The notes under the pieces were generated by a model. That model did no database searches and was not told the DNA's origin. It saw nothing but the letters and a program-made list of their open reading frames with translations. From Methylococcus geothermalis (GTDB lineage Bacteria > Pseudomonadota > Gammaproteobacteria > Methylococcales > Methylococcaceae): a stretch of DNA of 64,000 nt. The position numbers were made by a program, and so were the translations under genes. This document shows, piece after piece, positions 36,455-45,260 of this stretch; within the stretch, counting starts at the first letter, position 1; each line of letters begins with the position of its first letter. Where the stretch lies: the NCBI RefSeq assembly GCF_012769535.1, contig NZ_CP046565.1, positions 186,001 to 250,000 on the forward strand, given 5' to 3'.

Positions 36455-37609
36455 TTAGCACCCGACGAATCTGAAGCGGACTTTCGCTTTTTCCAAGACA
36501 CGAGCCACCCTGCCTGCAATCAAGCCTGGGAGATTAAGCCAGACTTCGATGAAAAAAAATGGAATCGGGTCAGCCAACCAATACCGCAACATGGCAATAT
36601 CATTGACAGTTATCTTCCATGGAGTAAACAGCTTTAACGCAAACGAATAAGGGGAGCTGAATATTCCGTCAGATCCACCACCAGCTTCACAGACACCCCC
36701 AATTCCCAGCCCAGCAAAATTGACCCCTGCCACCATGGCAAAATCCATGTTATACCAGAACCTGGGATTGCACTCAATTAGGCACACAGCTTCTCCACCA
36801 GAAGATATTCTGGCATCGAAGCATATAACGCCGTCAAACTTAACGTGACGCGCTATGGCCTGCGCCAGCTCAGAAAGCACGTTATGCTCAAAAAAGCAAA
36901 TCCCCTTCTTTCGTTTGTACACAACGCGATGTGTACAAACTCCCTCGACACAAAACAGGCTGATGCAAACGTCCTCACCTTCAATAAAATCTTGTAGAAG
37001 AATGGGGCTGTAATCTATTTTACCGATAGCAACACCTGCAGAACACGCCTCTAGCTTCACCACCCCGTCACTGCCATAGGCATCGACAGGCTTTGCAATC
37101 ACAGGAAAATGAAGCTGTCCTGAATCATACATCGACCTTAACTCGGAGGCATCGGCAAGCAGCACGCTCGATGGATGAGGCATGCCTAAACCCCAACAGA
37201 GGCCGGCAAATTTGCCTTTGTCGTTGAGAATATCGAAGACCGATGGAGGCGGAACAGGAAAGCATTTCGATCGTAGGCGACTTTTTATGAATCCTAGCAG
37301 CCTCGTGGTATCACCACAGCCGGGGATGACATAATCTATGCCCAGATTGGTGCTCAGATCGTTGATGATTTCGACGAGCCCTGAAGCGCTTTCCTCTCCG
37401 AAATCACCAGAATACATGACGAAGTCCTCGCAATATCTTGACAGAGCCAGGGGTTTCGCTTGCTTGTTTCCCAATACGAAAATGAGTGCGCCAGCTTGGG
37501 CAGCACACCGCAGCACGCGGTACTGAAAAGGCGTGTTCGAGGCTATTAGTAGTACCGAAAGCTTCTTGATGTCGGATGAACTGCCAGCTATTCCAGCTTC
37601 AACACACAT
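36455..37609 (-). CDS. ATP-grasp family ligase, AT-rich and Cys-rich
   Basis: A 384-residue protein in the PylC/CarB ATP-grasp style. Pre-grasp fold: VLLIASNTPFQYRVLRCAAQAGALIFVLGN; ATP-grasp elements HFPVIAKPVDAYGSDGVVKL, LLQDFIEGEDVCISLFCV and the metal-binding CLIECNPRFWYNMD. Such enzymes join a carboxylate to an amine or similar nucleophile through acyl phosphate. The DNA is visibly less G+C-rich than all neighbours, and Cys is unusually common. The last ~50 residues carry a hydrophobic aromatic segment (LADPIPFFFIEVWLNLPGLIAG) that may associate with membrane. I infer a recently acquired EPS-decorating gene. Confidence 0.8.
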   Translation of the reverse strand: MCVEAGIAGSSSDIKKLSVLLIASNTPFQYRVLRCAAQAGALIFVLGNKQAKPLALSRYCEDFVMYSGDFGEESASGLVEIINDLSTNLGIDYVIPGCGDTTRLLGFIKSRLRSKCFPVPPPSVFDILNDKGKFAGLCWGLGMPHPSSVLLADASELRSMYDSGQLHFPVIAKPVDAYGSDGVVKLEACSAGVAIGKIDYSPILLQDFIEGEDVCISLFCVEGVCTHRVVYKRKKGICFFEHNVLSELAQAIARHVKFDGVICFDARISSGGEAVCLIECNPRFWYNMDFAMVAGVNFAGLGIGGVCEAGGGSDGIFSSPYSFALKLFTPWKITVNDIAMLRYWLADPIPFFFIEVWLNLPGLIAGRVARVLEKAKVRFRFVGC

Positions 37610-37630
37610 AATCGATGATCCCCGCCAATC

Positions 37631-38875
37631 TCAGAACCTCAATGCAACGCCCAGAGAGATACCGTCGTACTCGTAATTAAAAAACACCCGATTCACTTTT
37701 CTTTTCTCATACCGGTACGTCAGAAATACATCAACATACTCCACCGGCCTGTAGGTGACACCGGCTTGCGCCGCAAAGAAATCGTCAACGCGGCGAGATA
37801 CCTGGATTTGGGAAGAGTTGCCCCCCCCATCCCCGACGTAATTCCGGCTTTCCCATGAAAATTCGCCGGCGATTTCGACCTTTCGGCTCGCCTCCCATTT
37901 TGACAGCAATTTGACGCCGTTGCCGACGAAATAGCTCGACGCGACATCCTGGTAAGCTTCGAGATTTTGCCAGCCGGAAATCTTCATGCTGGCTTTGTCC
38001 GTCGGCAGCCACTCCACACCCAGGCGCCAGATACAACCCGAGTAGTCGAACCACGGCGCTTGGGCGAAGCTCTGGGCGAGGTACCCAACATATCCGTCGA
38101 AACGGGTCTTGGCGGAAAACACATAACCACCAACAAACTTCACGGAATTGACGTCGTATTCGTCGAAGCTGAATTTCGCCGGATTTCTCTGAGGATAAAA
38201 CCCCGTGCCGTGGCGATATTCGATTCCCGCCGAGTTGCCTGCGGCATTCTGGTATACCACTTCCGCTGTCTCGCTGAGTTCCTGGACATCATTCTGCCTA
38301 CGGTTGCGCACACTGTGGCTGATTTCGTCCCAGCGCACGCCGGCACCCATTCGCCAATCGGGTGACAACTGATATTTCACCTTTCCGAAATAAGCCATGT
38401 TGGTCAGCATGTCCTTGCGAGGAATGACGTAGTTTCCGAAGGCGTTCAGGTATTGCTGATATTCGGCCCCGATCTGGGTCGACCAAGCCCTGGAAACATC
38501 CCAGATCCAGGAGGCGTCGTTGACGGTGGACACATTTTGCAGGGCGGTGTTCCGCACGAAAATGTTGTCGTCGACGCCAAGGTTCATGTTGACTCGATGA
38601 GGGCCTGAATACCAGCGCACTTTGGCGCCTGCCGAAAGGCGATTGATGAAGTCGGCCTTGCTGCCCCCCGGGGATACATTGTCGATCAAGGCGTTAGCCT
38701 CGGCCGCAGTGAGACTTGAAGGCAGACGGAACACATTGGTATCGTAAGTGAAAGTATTCGATACAAACGGCTGAAACCCATCAGTCTTGTCCGCCACTGC
38801 CCAGGCCGGCCCCGTCATACAGGCGAGCGAGCATCGCAGGAGCAGCCGGAATGCTCTAGCCGTGCCAAAAACCAT
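37631..38875 (-). CDS. epsL: EpsL-like outer-membrane beta-barrel protein
   Basis: A 414-residue exported protein with signal peptide (LLLRCSLACMTGPAWAVA). The mature part has alternating beta strands rich in Tyr, Trp and Asn, ending in a Phe (GVALRF), as in outer-membrane barrels. SNTFTYDTNVFRLPSSLT and DFINRLSAGAKVRWYSGPHRVNMNLGV resemble EpsL proteins of methanolan/exosortase-associated EPS loci. It could be the outer-membrane secretion pore for the polymer. First gene of the minus-strand locus; an unnamed short open frame abuts its start. Confidence 0.8.
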   Translation of the reverse strand: MVFGTARAFRLLLRCSLACMTGPAWAVADKTDGFQPFVSNTFTYDTNVFRLPSSLTAAEANALIDNVSPGGSKADFINRLSAGAKVRWYSGPHRVNMNLGVDDNIFVRNTALQNVSTVNDASWIWDVSRAWSTQIGAEYQQYLNAFGNYVIPRKDMLTNMAYFGKVKYQLSPDWRMGAGVRWDEISHSVRNRRQNDVQELSETAEVVYQNAAGNSAGIEYRHGTGFYPQRNPAKFSFDEYDVNSVKFVGGYVFSAKTRFDGYVGYLAQSFAQAPWFDYSGCIWRLGVEWLPTDKASMKISGWQNLEAYQDVASSYFVGNGVKLLSKWEASRKVEIAGEFSWESRNYVGDGGGNSSQIQVSRRVDDFFAAQAGVTYRPVEYVDVFLTYRYEKRKVNRVFFNYEYDGISLGVALRF

Positions 38876-39061
38876 TTACGGGAATATCCCTATTGAAAGG
38901 AAACCGTCCTCTCGGCAAAAGAGCGTGAGCACGACTCCGACGAAACCCATGTTCCAGTTCTCCCCTACCCCGGCGGAAGGTATTCGCGCACCGATGCGGA
39001 GGAGAAACCACGCGCATAGTGCGGTATGGTAATTGAGTTGAGCCAACGGAGCCATGCCCAT
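38876..39061 (-). CDS. Short open frame abutting epsL, 61 residues, doubtful
   Basis: The only open frame in the 263-base gap before epsL. Its TAA is directly followed by the epsL ATG with no intervening base, which would permit translational coupling. Starting at ATG 39061 the product would have one hydrophobic stretch (LCAWFLLRIG) and another (MGFVGVVLTLF). No homologue is recognised, and no good ribosome site is seen. It may be a remnant of a gene that once preceded epsL. Confidence 0.3.
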   Translation of the reverse strand: MGMAPLAQLNYHTALCAWFLLRIGARIPSAGVGENWNMGFVGVVLTLFCREDGFLSIGIFP

Positions 39062-39138
39062 AGGCAACCATGCTTGCGCAGCAGCCCCGAGTGCGGTGAA
39101 ACTCCATTTTTTGACTTGCGCCGAGATTGATCCGGCAG

Positions 39139-39459
39139 ATGAACATGGCCAAAACCCCATTGACCCCGTGTCCCCGCACCGTGGCCGAAGCGGTGGAAAT
39201 GCTTGTCGAAGAATTCGACGACCGGCAGAAGGCCGAGGTCGCCTTGACGTTCAAGACCGCGCTCTACCTCCTGCATTTCAGCCTCGGAAGCCACATCCGC
39301 AAAACGTGCGGTCTGTGGGCGCCAGACAGCCCGTTGCGGCGCGACTGCAGTCGCGCCTTAGGTCGCGACGACCTACCCCCGGACGAAGCATCCGACGTCA
39401 TCGTCGAAGCACTGTGGGAGCGGCTGCAGCCTTACCGCGACTTCAACACCAGGCGTTGA
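39139..39459 (+). CDS. DUF6794-like small protein, 106 residues
   Basis: A soluble acidic protein with RTVAEAVEMLVEEFDDRQKAEVALT, LYLLHFSLGSHIRKTCGLWAPDS and DASDVIVEALWERLQPY-like sequence, matching the layout of DUF6794 proteins (a conserved HFxLGxxIRxxxGLW core). The family has no known role. I choose ATG 39139; 39145 is another option. It stands alone between convergent and divergent neighbours and ends 15 bases before the OpgD-like gene on the other strand. Confidence 0.7.
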   Translation: MNMAKTPLTPCPRTVAEAVEMLVEEFDDRQKAEVALTFKTALYLLHFSLGSHIRKTCGLWAPDSPLRRDCSRALGRDDLPPDEASDVIVEALWERLQPYRDFNTRR

Positions 39460-39474
39460 GAAGCATGCCGGCGC

Positions 39475-41055
39475 TCAGGCCGGCGGCCTGAACTGATACA
39501 ACCAGGTTTCGGTCAAGGCGTCGCCGTTGCCCTGGATGTAGAGACGCAGCTCCACCGGCCCAGCCCCGTCCGGCGTCAGGTCGAATATCGCGCGCCAGCG
39601 CCGGGTATTGGGGATCGGCTCGATGAAGGCGCCTTGAATCGCTCCGCTGGACGCCGTGACGACCGGCGATGCCTTGACGGTGTCGCCCCACAACGGTTCC
39701 AGCGCCGCACCGGCGAATTCCACCGCGAATTTGTAGACGCCGCGGGGCCGCGGCTTGCCGGGCTGACCGCCGCGGCCGATGCGGGTCGCGACGCAACGGG
39801 CGACGGCGGCCGGATACGGCTCGTCGGCCAGCCAGTGCAAGCGATACCGCAAACGGTAGGATGCACCGGCCTTGGGTGCCTCGGCCGGACGCCAGTAAGC
39901 GCCGATGTTGTCGTGAATCTCGTCGTCCGTGGGCAGTTCGACCAGTTGCACCGCCCCCTCCCCCCAGCCGTCCAGCGGCTCGACCCACAGGCTGGGCCGG
40001 CGTTCGTAGTTCACGCCGTCGAGATAGTTCTCGAACACCCGGTCGCGCTGGAGCAGGCCGAACCCCTTGGGATCGTGGTCGACGAAGCTCGAGGTCACCG
40101 GGTACGGCTGATTGATCAGCGGCCGCCAGATTCGCTCGCCGGACCCGGTCCAGATGGCGAGGCCGTCCGAATCGTGGACCTCGGGCCGCCAGTCCTCCAG
40201 CTTCCGTTTCTCCGACTCGCTGAACCAGTACATCGAAGTCAGCGGGGCAAGGCCGAGCCGCTTGACTCCCCGGCGCATGAACACCGCCGCCTCGATCTCC
40301 TGCACCACGCCTTCTTTCCGCCAGGTGAGGAAGCGATAGGCTCCGGCGACGCTGGGGCCGTCCAGCAGTGCGCAGATGACGACCGGGTCGGTTTCGGCGG
40401 CGGCGCCCTCGATGTAGAACTCGGTGAAATCCGGGAACTCCTCGGGAGTCGGCTCGGCGGCGTCGATGACGACGCCGCGGGCCGAAAGGCCGTACTGGTT
40501 CAGCGCACCGATGGCACGGAAATAGGAGGCGCCCAGATAGGCGATCCAGTCCTGCGTGCGCCAATCGGAGCGGCTCCGGGCCTCCTGCAGGCGGAAGCCG
40601 GCAAATCCCGATTTTTCCGGCATTTGCCGGGCTGGACTGTCACCCGGCATGTCGAAGTAGTCGGCGCTGTAGTAGATCTGGCGCGATTTTCCGCCCTCGA
40701 CGGCATGAACCTTGACCGGTTTCTGGAAAAACTGGCCAAGGTGAAAAAACGTGACCGGGTAAACGGAGGGCCCTTCGGCGAACAACGCGTCCTCGGTCCG
40801 GAAATGGATCTGACCCCAGGCTTCGTAATCCAGTTTGCGAACGACCTGGGAGACCGCCGGCGGCGGAGCGTAGGGGCGCGACGCAAGCGCCTCCGCCCGT
40901 TTCACCAGCATCTCGTAGCTGAAAGGAAGGGAAGCGCCGAACTTGAGCCCTTTCGGCTCCGCCCAGCTCCGCGGCACGGCGGCCAGCAGCGGGGCACCCA
41001 GCCCGAGCATTGCACTCAGGCGCACGAAATTGCGCCGACTCGTCTTTCCGATCAT
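39475..41055 (-). CDS. opgD: Periplasmic glucan biosynthesis protein, OpgD/OpgG family
   Basis: A 526-residue exported protein. The start ATG 41055 gives a twin-arginine signal (TSRRNFVRLSAMLGLGAP), favouring OpgD, which uses Tat, over Sec-exported OpgG. Hallmarks of the MdoG domain are seen: LDYEAWGQIHFR, SPARQMPEKSGFAGFRL, FLGASYFRA-like (AYLGASYFRAIGALNQYGLSARG), GFGLLQRDRVFENYLDGVNYERRPSLWVEPLDGWGEGAVQLVELPT and NIGAYWRP. It acts in synthesis or trimming of osmoregulated periplasmic glucans. An OpgH partner is not in this window. Confidence 0.92.
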   Translation of the reverse strand: MIGKTSRRNFVRLSAMLGLGAPLLAAVPRSWAEPKGLKFGASLPFSYEMLVKRAEALASRPYAPPPAVSQVVRKLDYEAWGQIHFRTEDALFAEGPSVYPVTFFHLGQFFQKPVKVHAVEGGKSRQIYYSADYFDMPGDSPARQMPEKSGFAGFRLQEARSRSDWRTQDWIAYLGASYFRAIGALNQYGLSARGVVIDAAEPTPEEFPDFTEFYIEGAAAETDPVVICALLDGPSVAGAYRFLTWRKEGVVQEIEAAVFMRRGVKRLGLAPLTSMYWFSESEKRKLEDWRPEVHDSDGLAIWTGSGERIWRPLINQPYPVTSSFVDHDPKGFGLLQRDRVFENYLDGVNYERRPSLWVEPLDGWGEGAVQLVELPTDDEIHDNIGAYWRPAEAPKAGASYRLRYRLHWLADEPYPAAVARCVATRIGRGGQPGKPRPRGVYKFAVEFAGAALEPLWGDTVKASPVVTASSGAIQGAFIEPIPNTRRWRAIFDLTPDGAGPVELRLYIQGNGDALTETWLYQFRPPA

Positions 41056-41068
41056 GCGTGACTCGTCC

Positions 41069-42151
41069 CTATGGCAAGAAATAGAAGGCAATGGCGAGGA
41101 TGACGTAAACCGCCAGCAGGTTGACCCCTTCCATCCAGTTCGACTCGCCGTCCATCGCGATCAGAACCACGGCAGCGACCGCAATCGCGACCGCGACGAC
41201 CTCGAAGGTGGAAAAGACCAGGTCCATCGGCTGGCCCATCAGAGAGCCGGCGAACACCAGCAGCGGGGCGACGAACAGGGCGATCTGGATACTGGAGCCG
41301 ATGGCGATGTTCATGGCCAGGTCCATGTGGTTCTTGGCCGCCATCATGACCGCCGTGCTGTGTTCGGCCGCGTTGCCGACGATGGCGACGAGGATCACGC
41401 CGATGAAGACGTTGGTCATGCCCAGATCATGCGCCGCATGCTCCACCGCGCCCACCAGCAGCTCGCTCATCCAGGCGACGAGCACCGTGGCGCCGAGCAG
41501 AATAAGCAACGATTTGCGCTTGCTCCAGGTTCCCACGCCGAGCGCCTCGTCGGTTTCGTCCGAGGACTCGCCCACGTAAAGATGCCGATGAGTGCGCAGG
41601 GTGAACACCAGGCTGAGGATGTAGGTGACGAACAGCACCAGGGCGATTTCCAGGCTCAGCTCCTGTTCGTGAGGCTCCGGATGCCCTTGGACGACCATGT
41701 GGAAAATCGCCGGCACCACCAGCCCGATCGCGCTGAGGCCGGCCAGGGTGACGCCGAGTCCGGCGGCGGTACGGTTGAAATACTGGGTTTCGTACTTCAA
41801 CCCGCCGACCACCACGCTGGCGCCCAGCACCAGCAGGATGTTGCCGATGATCGAGCCGGTGATCGAGGCCTTGACCACGTCGATCAGGCCTGCCCGCAGC
41901 GCCACGAAGCCGATGATCAGTTCCGCCGCGTTGCCGAACGAAGCATTGAGCAACCCCCCGAGGCCCGCGCCGAGATGTTCGGCGAGATATTCGGTGGCCT
42001 TTCCCATCTGACCCGCCAGGGGGACGATCGCAAGCGCGGACCCCGCGAAAATCCAGACCGGGTCCGCATGGACCCACGCCAGCGCCATGCTGACCGGCAC
42101 GAAAACCAGCAGCAACGACATAGGTTCGATTTCGAACTTTCCGACTCTCAT
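41069..42151 (-). CDS. cax: Calcium/proton antiporter, CaCA/Cax family
   Basis: About 360 residues, eleven hydrophobic helices. The two alpha repeats are clear: [45 protein letters not shown] and [42 protein letters not shown], each with the ion-binding Glu. An acidic loop ([10 protein letters not shown]) separates the halves. Start ATG 42151 has GGGAAGG upstream; the long open frame above it is a shadow. It would expel Ca2+ in exchange for H+ at the inner membrane. Confidence 0.95.
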   Translation of the reverse strand: MRVGKFEIEPMSLLLVFVPVSMALAWVHADPVWIFAGSALAIVPLAGQMGKATEYLAEHLGAGLGGLLNASFGNAAELIIGFVALRAGLIDVVKASITGSIIGNILLVLGASVVVGGLKYETQYFNRTAAGLGVTLAGLSAIGLVVPAIFHMVVQGHPEPHEQELSLEIALVLFVTYILSLVFTLRTHRHLYVGESSDETDEALGVGTWSKRKSLLILLGATVLVAWMSELLVGAVEHAAHDLGMTNVFIGVILVAIVGNAAEHSTAVMMAAKNHMDLAMNIAIGSSIQIALFVAPLLVFAGSLMGQPMDLVFSTFEVVAVAIAVAAVVLIAMDGESNWMEGVNLLAVYVILAIAFYFLP

Positions 42152-42297
42152 ACCTTCCCGCTTCAGCCCTCCCGAACAATCCGCCTGTCTTGGAATCTTG
42201 GCGCACAATGCCAAATGATCCCATAAAACGGCGGGGTTGCCGCAAGAACATCTCAGGAAGCGAGGAGCGGAAGGCTCCGGCCGCAGGCGGCGAAAAG

Positions 42298-42891
42298 TCA
42301 GCGGGAACGCTGATAAGTCCCGATCAGTTCGGCTTGGCCGAGCACATGCCCGGCCATGGCTTGCTCCAGTTTCGCTTTGTCCGGCCGGTGCAGATCGGGC
42401 AAGACGGTATCCAGGGCATAGAGCTTGTGGAAATAGCGGTGGCGGCCGATCGGAGGGCAGGGCCCGCCGTAGCCCGTGCGCTTCCAGTCGTTCATACCCT
42501 GCAGCGTCCCGACCGGCAGCGACTGCATCGCTTCGGGCAAGCCCGGGGCGTCCGCGGGCAGGTTGTAGAGCACCCAATGAACCCAGGTCATTTTGGGCGC
42601 TTTCGGGTCCGGCGCATCGGGATCATCCACGATGAGCGCCAGACTCCGGGTGCCGGCCGGCAGCCCCGACCAGGCAAGAGGCGGCGACACATCGCCGCCG
42701 TCGCAGGTGTACTTGCGAGGTATCTCGCCATTCGGCGGAAAAGCCTCGGAACTGAGGGTGAACCCCATGGCCGTCTCTCCCGGCACCGCTTCGGCGGCGG
42801 CACTTCCAATGCCGCCCCAGAACAGCGGATGGTGGATGAGCAACGCGAGCATCCCGCCGCGAAACGCACGTTTCCGGTCGAAGCATTTCAT
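42298..42891 (-). CDS. Phosphatidylethanolamine-binding protein-like (YbhB/Raf kinase inhibitor family), exported
   Basis: A 197-residue protein: an N-terminal hydrophobic signal (about 12-35) then a complete PEBP domain, [64 protein letters not shown] and [13 protein letters not shown], the ligand-pocket motifs. Bacterial members are small soluble proteins of uncertain role. The signal suggests a periplasmic location. ATG 42891 follows GGAGCAAGA. Upstream of it, on the same strand, lies a GT2 gene ending 83 bases away. Confidence 0.88.
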   Translation of the reverse strand: MKCFDRKRAFRGGMLALLIHHPLFWGGIGSAAAEAVPGETAMGFTLSSEAFPPNGEIPRKYTCDGGDVSPPLAWSGLPAGTRSLALIVDDPDAPDPKAPKMTWVHWVLYNLPADAPGLPEAMQSLPVGTLQGMNDWKRTGYGGPCPPIGRHRYFHKLYALDTVLPDLHRPDKAKLEQAMAGHVLGQAELIGTYQRSR

Positions 42892-42973
42892 TCTTGCTCC
42901 TCCGCTTGGAACATTTCTCGCCAGCGATCTTCCCACCACCGGGACTGCGGATTCAAGGGGATTCCGCACACCC

Positions 42974-43708
42974 TTACTCCACCCGCGATACGCCCGGCGC
43001 CCTTCCGCTCTGCTGCTGCGACCAGTAGCCCCAGTCCGATCCGCGCCAGCGGGCAGGAATCAGATCCCAGTACAGCAACGCGCACCGGAACACGGAATGA
43101 CAGGTTTTGCGCCAAAGCCCGCTGTCCAGGCGACGATGGTCACGCGCATAGACCGGCAGCGCCGGCTCGAACCGGATCCGATAGCCGGCCCGCTTGATCC
43201 GCCACACCAGTTCCGAATCCTCGTTGCACACCAGCTCCGGATCGAACCCGCCGACGGCGACCAGCGCCTCCTTCCGGACCAGCATGTTGGAACCGGTCGC
43301 GGCCGGAATCCCCAGCCAGTGCGAACACTGCTGGCCATAGCCGAACCAGCGGTAGTAGACCGCGAAACGGTCGCGCGACAGCTTGGACCCATAGACCACG
43401 TCGGCCTCGGCCAAGCCGCCCAGTGATTCGAAATAACCGCCCGGAAACACCACGTCGGCATCGGTGAACAGCAGCCAATCCGTGTGGGCCAGTTCCGCGC
43501 CCAGCTGCCGCGCTTCGGTAATCGTGCTTTTCCGCCGCAGCACCTGCGTTCGGGCGGGACGAAGCCGCTGGATGATGTCCGGCGTTTCGTCCTCGCTGGC
43601 ATCGACGACGATCAGATGCACCGCCTCGGGCAAGGACGCCAGGAACGCCCCGATATTACCGGCCTCGTTACGGGTGGGAAGAACGACGGTGATGGATTCC
43701 AGATTCAT
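42974..43708 (-). CDS. Family 2 glycosyltransferase
   Basis: A 244-residue GT-A transferase: SITVVLPTRNEAGNIGAFLASL (nucleotide-binding), HLIVVDASEDET, LLFTDADVVFPGGYF (DxD-type motif), GGFDPELVCNEDSELVWRIKRAGYRIRFE (the ED-containing catalytic motif). The C-terminus has no obvious membrane helix. It resembles dolichyl-phosphate-mannose-synthase-like transferases of unknown acceptor. Divergent from metK. Confidence 0.9.
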   Translation of the reverse strand: MNLESITVVLPTRNEAGNIGAFLASLPEAVHLIVVDASEDETPDIIQRLRPARTQVLRRKSTITEARQLGAELAHTDWLLFTDADVVFPGGYFESLGGLAEADVVYGSKLSRDRFAVYYRWFGYGQQCSHWLGIPAATGSNMLVRKEALVAVGGFDPELVCNEDSELVWRIKRAGYRIRFEPALPVYARDHRRLDSGLWRKTCHSVFRCALLYWDLIPARWRGSDWGYWSQQQSGRAPGVSRVE

Positions 43709-43811
43709 GGCTCGCCCTCTTGGTATAGTTAGTGTCCAAAGTCACGAAAAGACCCGAACCTCATTGGATAACATGCCGATGTTACGAAACGGCTGACTTC
43801 GACGGCGGGCT

Positions 43812-43839
43812 TTGTCTACCCGATCCCCTGGCCTATAAT
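43812..43839 (+). promoter_or_regulatory. metK: metK promoter
   Basis: TTGTCT (43812-43817), 16-base spacer, then perfect TATAAT (43834-43839), 48 bases before the metK GTG. This is the clearest sigma70-type promoter in the window and leaves a short leader without room for a SAM riboswitch. Confidence 0.72.
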
Positions 43840-43886
43840 TCGCCCTCAGCTTAAACCATGCCGTTCAACCGTAGGAAGCATCATAA

Positions 43887-45059
43887 GTGAGCAAATCTTT
43901 CATCTTCACTTCGGAATCCGTTTCCGAAGGTCACCCGGACAAGATCGCAGACCAGGTTTCCGACGCCATGCTGGATGCGATCCTGGCGCAGGACCCCAAG
44001 GCGCGCGTGGCCGTGGAAACCTTGGTCAAGACCGGCATGGTCGTGCTCGCCGGCGAAGTCACCACCTCGGCCTGGGTGGACACCGAAGAGCTGGTGCGCA
44101 AGGTCGTGCACGACATCGGCTACGACAACCCGGAAATCGGCTTCGACTGGCAAAGCTGCGCCGTGCTGACGGCCATCGGCAAGCAGTCGCCCGACATCGC
44201 CGCGGGCGTGGACGAATTCGACAGCCACGAGCAGGGCGCAGGCGACCAGGGCCTGATGTTCGGCTATGCCACCAATGAGACCGACGTGCTGATGCCGGCC
44301 CCGATCACCTATGCCCACCGGCTGGTGCAGCGGCAGGCCGAAGTCCGCAAGCACAAGGTGCTGCCCTGGCTGCGGCCGGACGCCAAAAGCCAGGTCACCT
44401 TCCGCTACGAAGACGGCAAGCCGGCCGCGGTCGATGCCGTGGTGCTCTCGACCCAGCACGCGCCGGACGTGGACCAGAAGGACATCCGCGAGGCGGTCAT
44501 GGAGGAGATCATCTACCATGTCCTGCCGAGAGAGTGGCTGCACAAGGACACCAAATATTTCATCAACCCGACCGGCAGCTTCGTCATCGGCGGTCCGGTG
44601 GGCGACTGCGGACTGACGGGACGCAAGATCATCGTCGACACCTACGGCGGCATGGCGCGCCACGGCGGCGGCGCCTTCAGCGGCAAGGACCCCTCCAAGG
44701 TCGACCGTTCGGCCGCTTACATGGGCCGCTACGTCGCCAAGAACATCGTGGCCGCCGGCCTGGCCGACCGTTGTGAAATCCAGGTGTCCTACGCCATCGG
44801 CGTAGCCGAGCCGACCTCGATCAGCATCGAAACCTTCGGCACCGGCAAGATTCCGGAGGAAACCCTGGTCAAACTGGTGCGCGAGCACTTCGATCTGCGC
44901 CCGAAGGGGCTGATCACCATGCTGGACCTGCTGCGGCCGATCTATCGTCCGACCGCCGCCTACGGCCACTTCGGTCGCACCGAGGGCAGCTTCACCTGGG
45001 AACGGACCGACAAGGCCGAACTACTGCGCGAAGCGGCGGGCCTGCCGGCCGTCGCCTGA
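43887..45059 (+). CDS. metK: S-adenosylmethionine synthetase
   Basis: A 390-residue enzyme making AdoMet from methionine and ATP. It begins at GTG 43887 with [29 protein letters not shown]. Further signatures are [12 protein letters not shown], the P-loop-like [33 protein letters not shown] and [29 protein letters not shown]. Length and motifs are complete. It leads the AdoMet-cycle cluster with ahcY and metF downstream on the same strand. Confidence 0.98.
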   Translation: MSKSFIFTSESVSEGHPDKIADQVSDAMLDAILAQDPKARVAVETLVKTGMVVLAGEVTTSAWVDTEELVRKVVHDIGYDNPEIGFDWQSCAVLTAIGKQSPDIAAGVDEFDSHEQGAGDQGLMFGYATNETDVLMPAPITYAHRLVQRQAEVRKHKVLPWLRPDAKSQVTFRYEDGKPAAVDAVVLSTQHAPDVDQKDIREAVMEEIIYHVLPREWLHKDTKYFINPTGSFVIGGPVGDCGLTGRKIIVDTYGGMARHGGGAFSGKDPSKVDRSAAYMGRYVAKNIVAAGLADRCEIQVSYAIGVAEPTSISIETFGTGKIPEETLVKLVREHFDLRPKGLITMLDLLRPIYRPTAAYGHFGRTEGSFTWERTDKAELLREAAGLPAVA

Positions 45060-45079
45060 TCCCGGCAAACAGCATTTCT

Positions 45080-45098
45080 GCCGCCGGGTCCCGGCGGC
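45080..45098 (+). terminator. GC-rich hairpin after metK
   Basis: CCGCCGGG and CCCGGCGG (45081-45097) form a strong stem 21 bases after the metK stop and just before the SAH riboswitch. Only GTTGT follows, not a T-run, so it is a weak intrinsic terminator or a structural insulator. Confidence 0.35.
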
Positions 45099-45103
45099 GT
45101 TGT

Positions 45104-45183
45104 CCGCGCCGAGGGGCGCTGCGACGGCCCGCATCGGGGCCGCCAGGCTCGGCGAGGCAACTTGGTTTTCCAACGGCGCTCTG
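45104..45183 (+). ncRNA. S-adenosylhomocysteine (SAH) riboswitch
   Basis: The leader of ahcY contains the SAH aptamer pattern. P1 is CGCCGAG (45107-45113) with CTCGGCG (45148-45154). The conserved core GGGGCGCTGCGACGG follows P1; P2 is CGGCCC (45125-45130) with GGGCCG (45137-45142). A small stem TTGG/CCAA follows P1, and GGGCGC (45114-45119) can pair with GCGCTC (45176-45181) as the pseudoknot helix. The known class turns on ahcY when SAH accumulates. Placement directly upstream of ahcY (start 45261) agrees. Confidence 0.88.
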
Positions 45184-45260
45184 TTTATCTCCACCGGTCG
45201 CGGCTGCCGATGGATAATCAGAGCTTTCCGCACTGGTGGAGAACCGACGAAGAGGTATCT

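Noticed and set aside
43840-43886. SAM riboswitch in the metK leader
   Set aside because: With the promoter ending at 43839 the leader is only about 40 bases and has no aptamer-like pairing.
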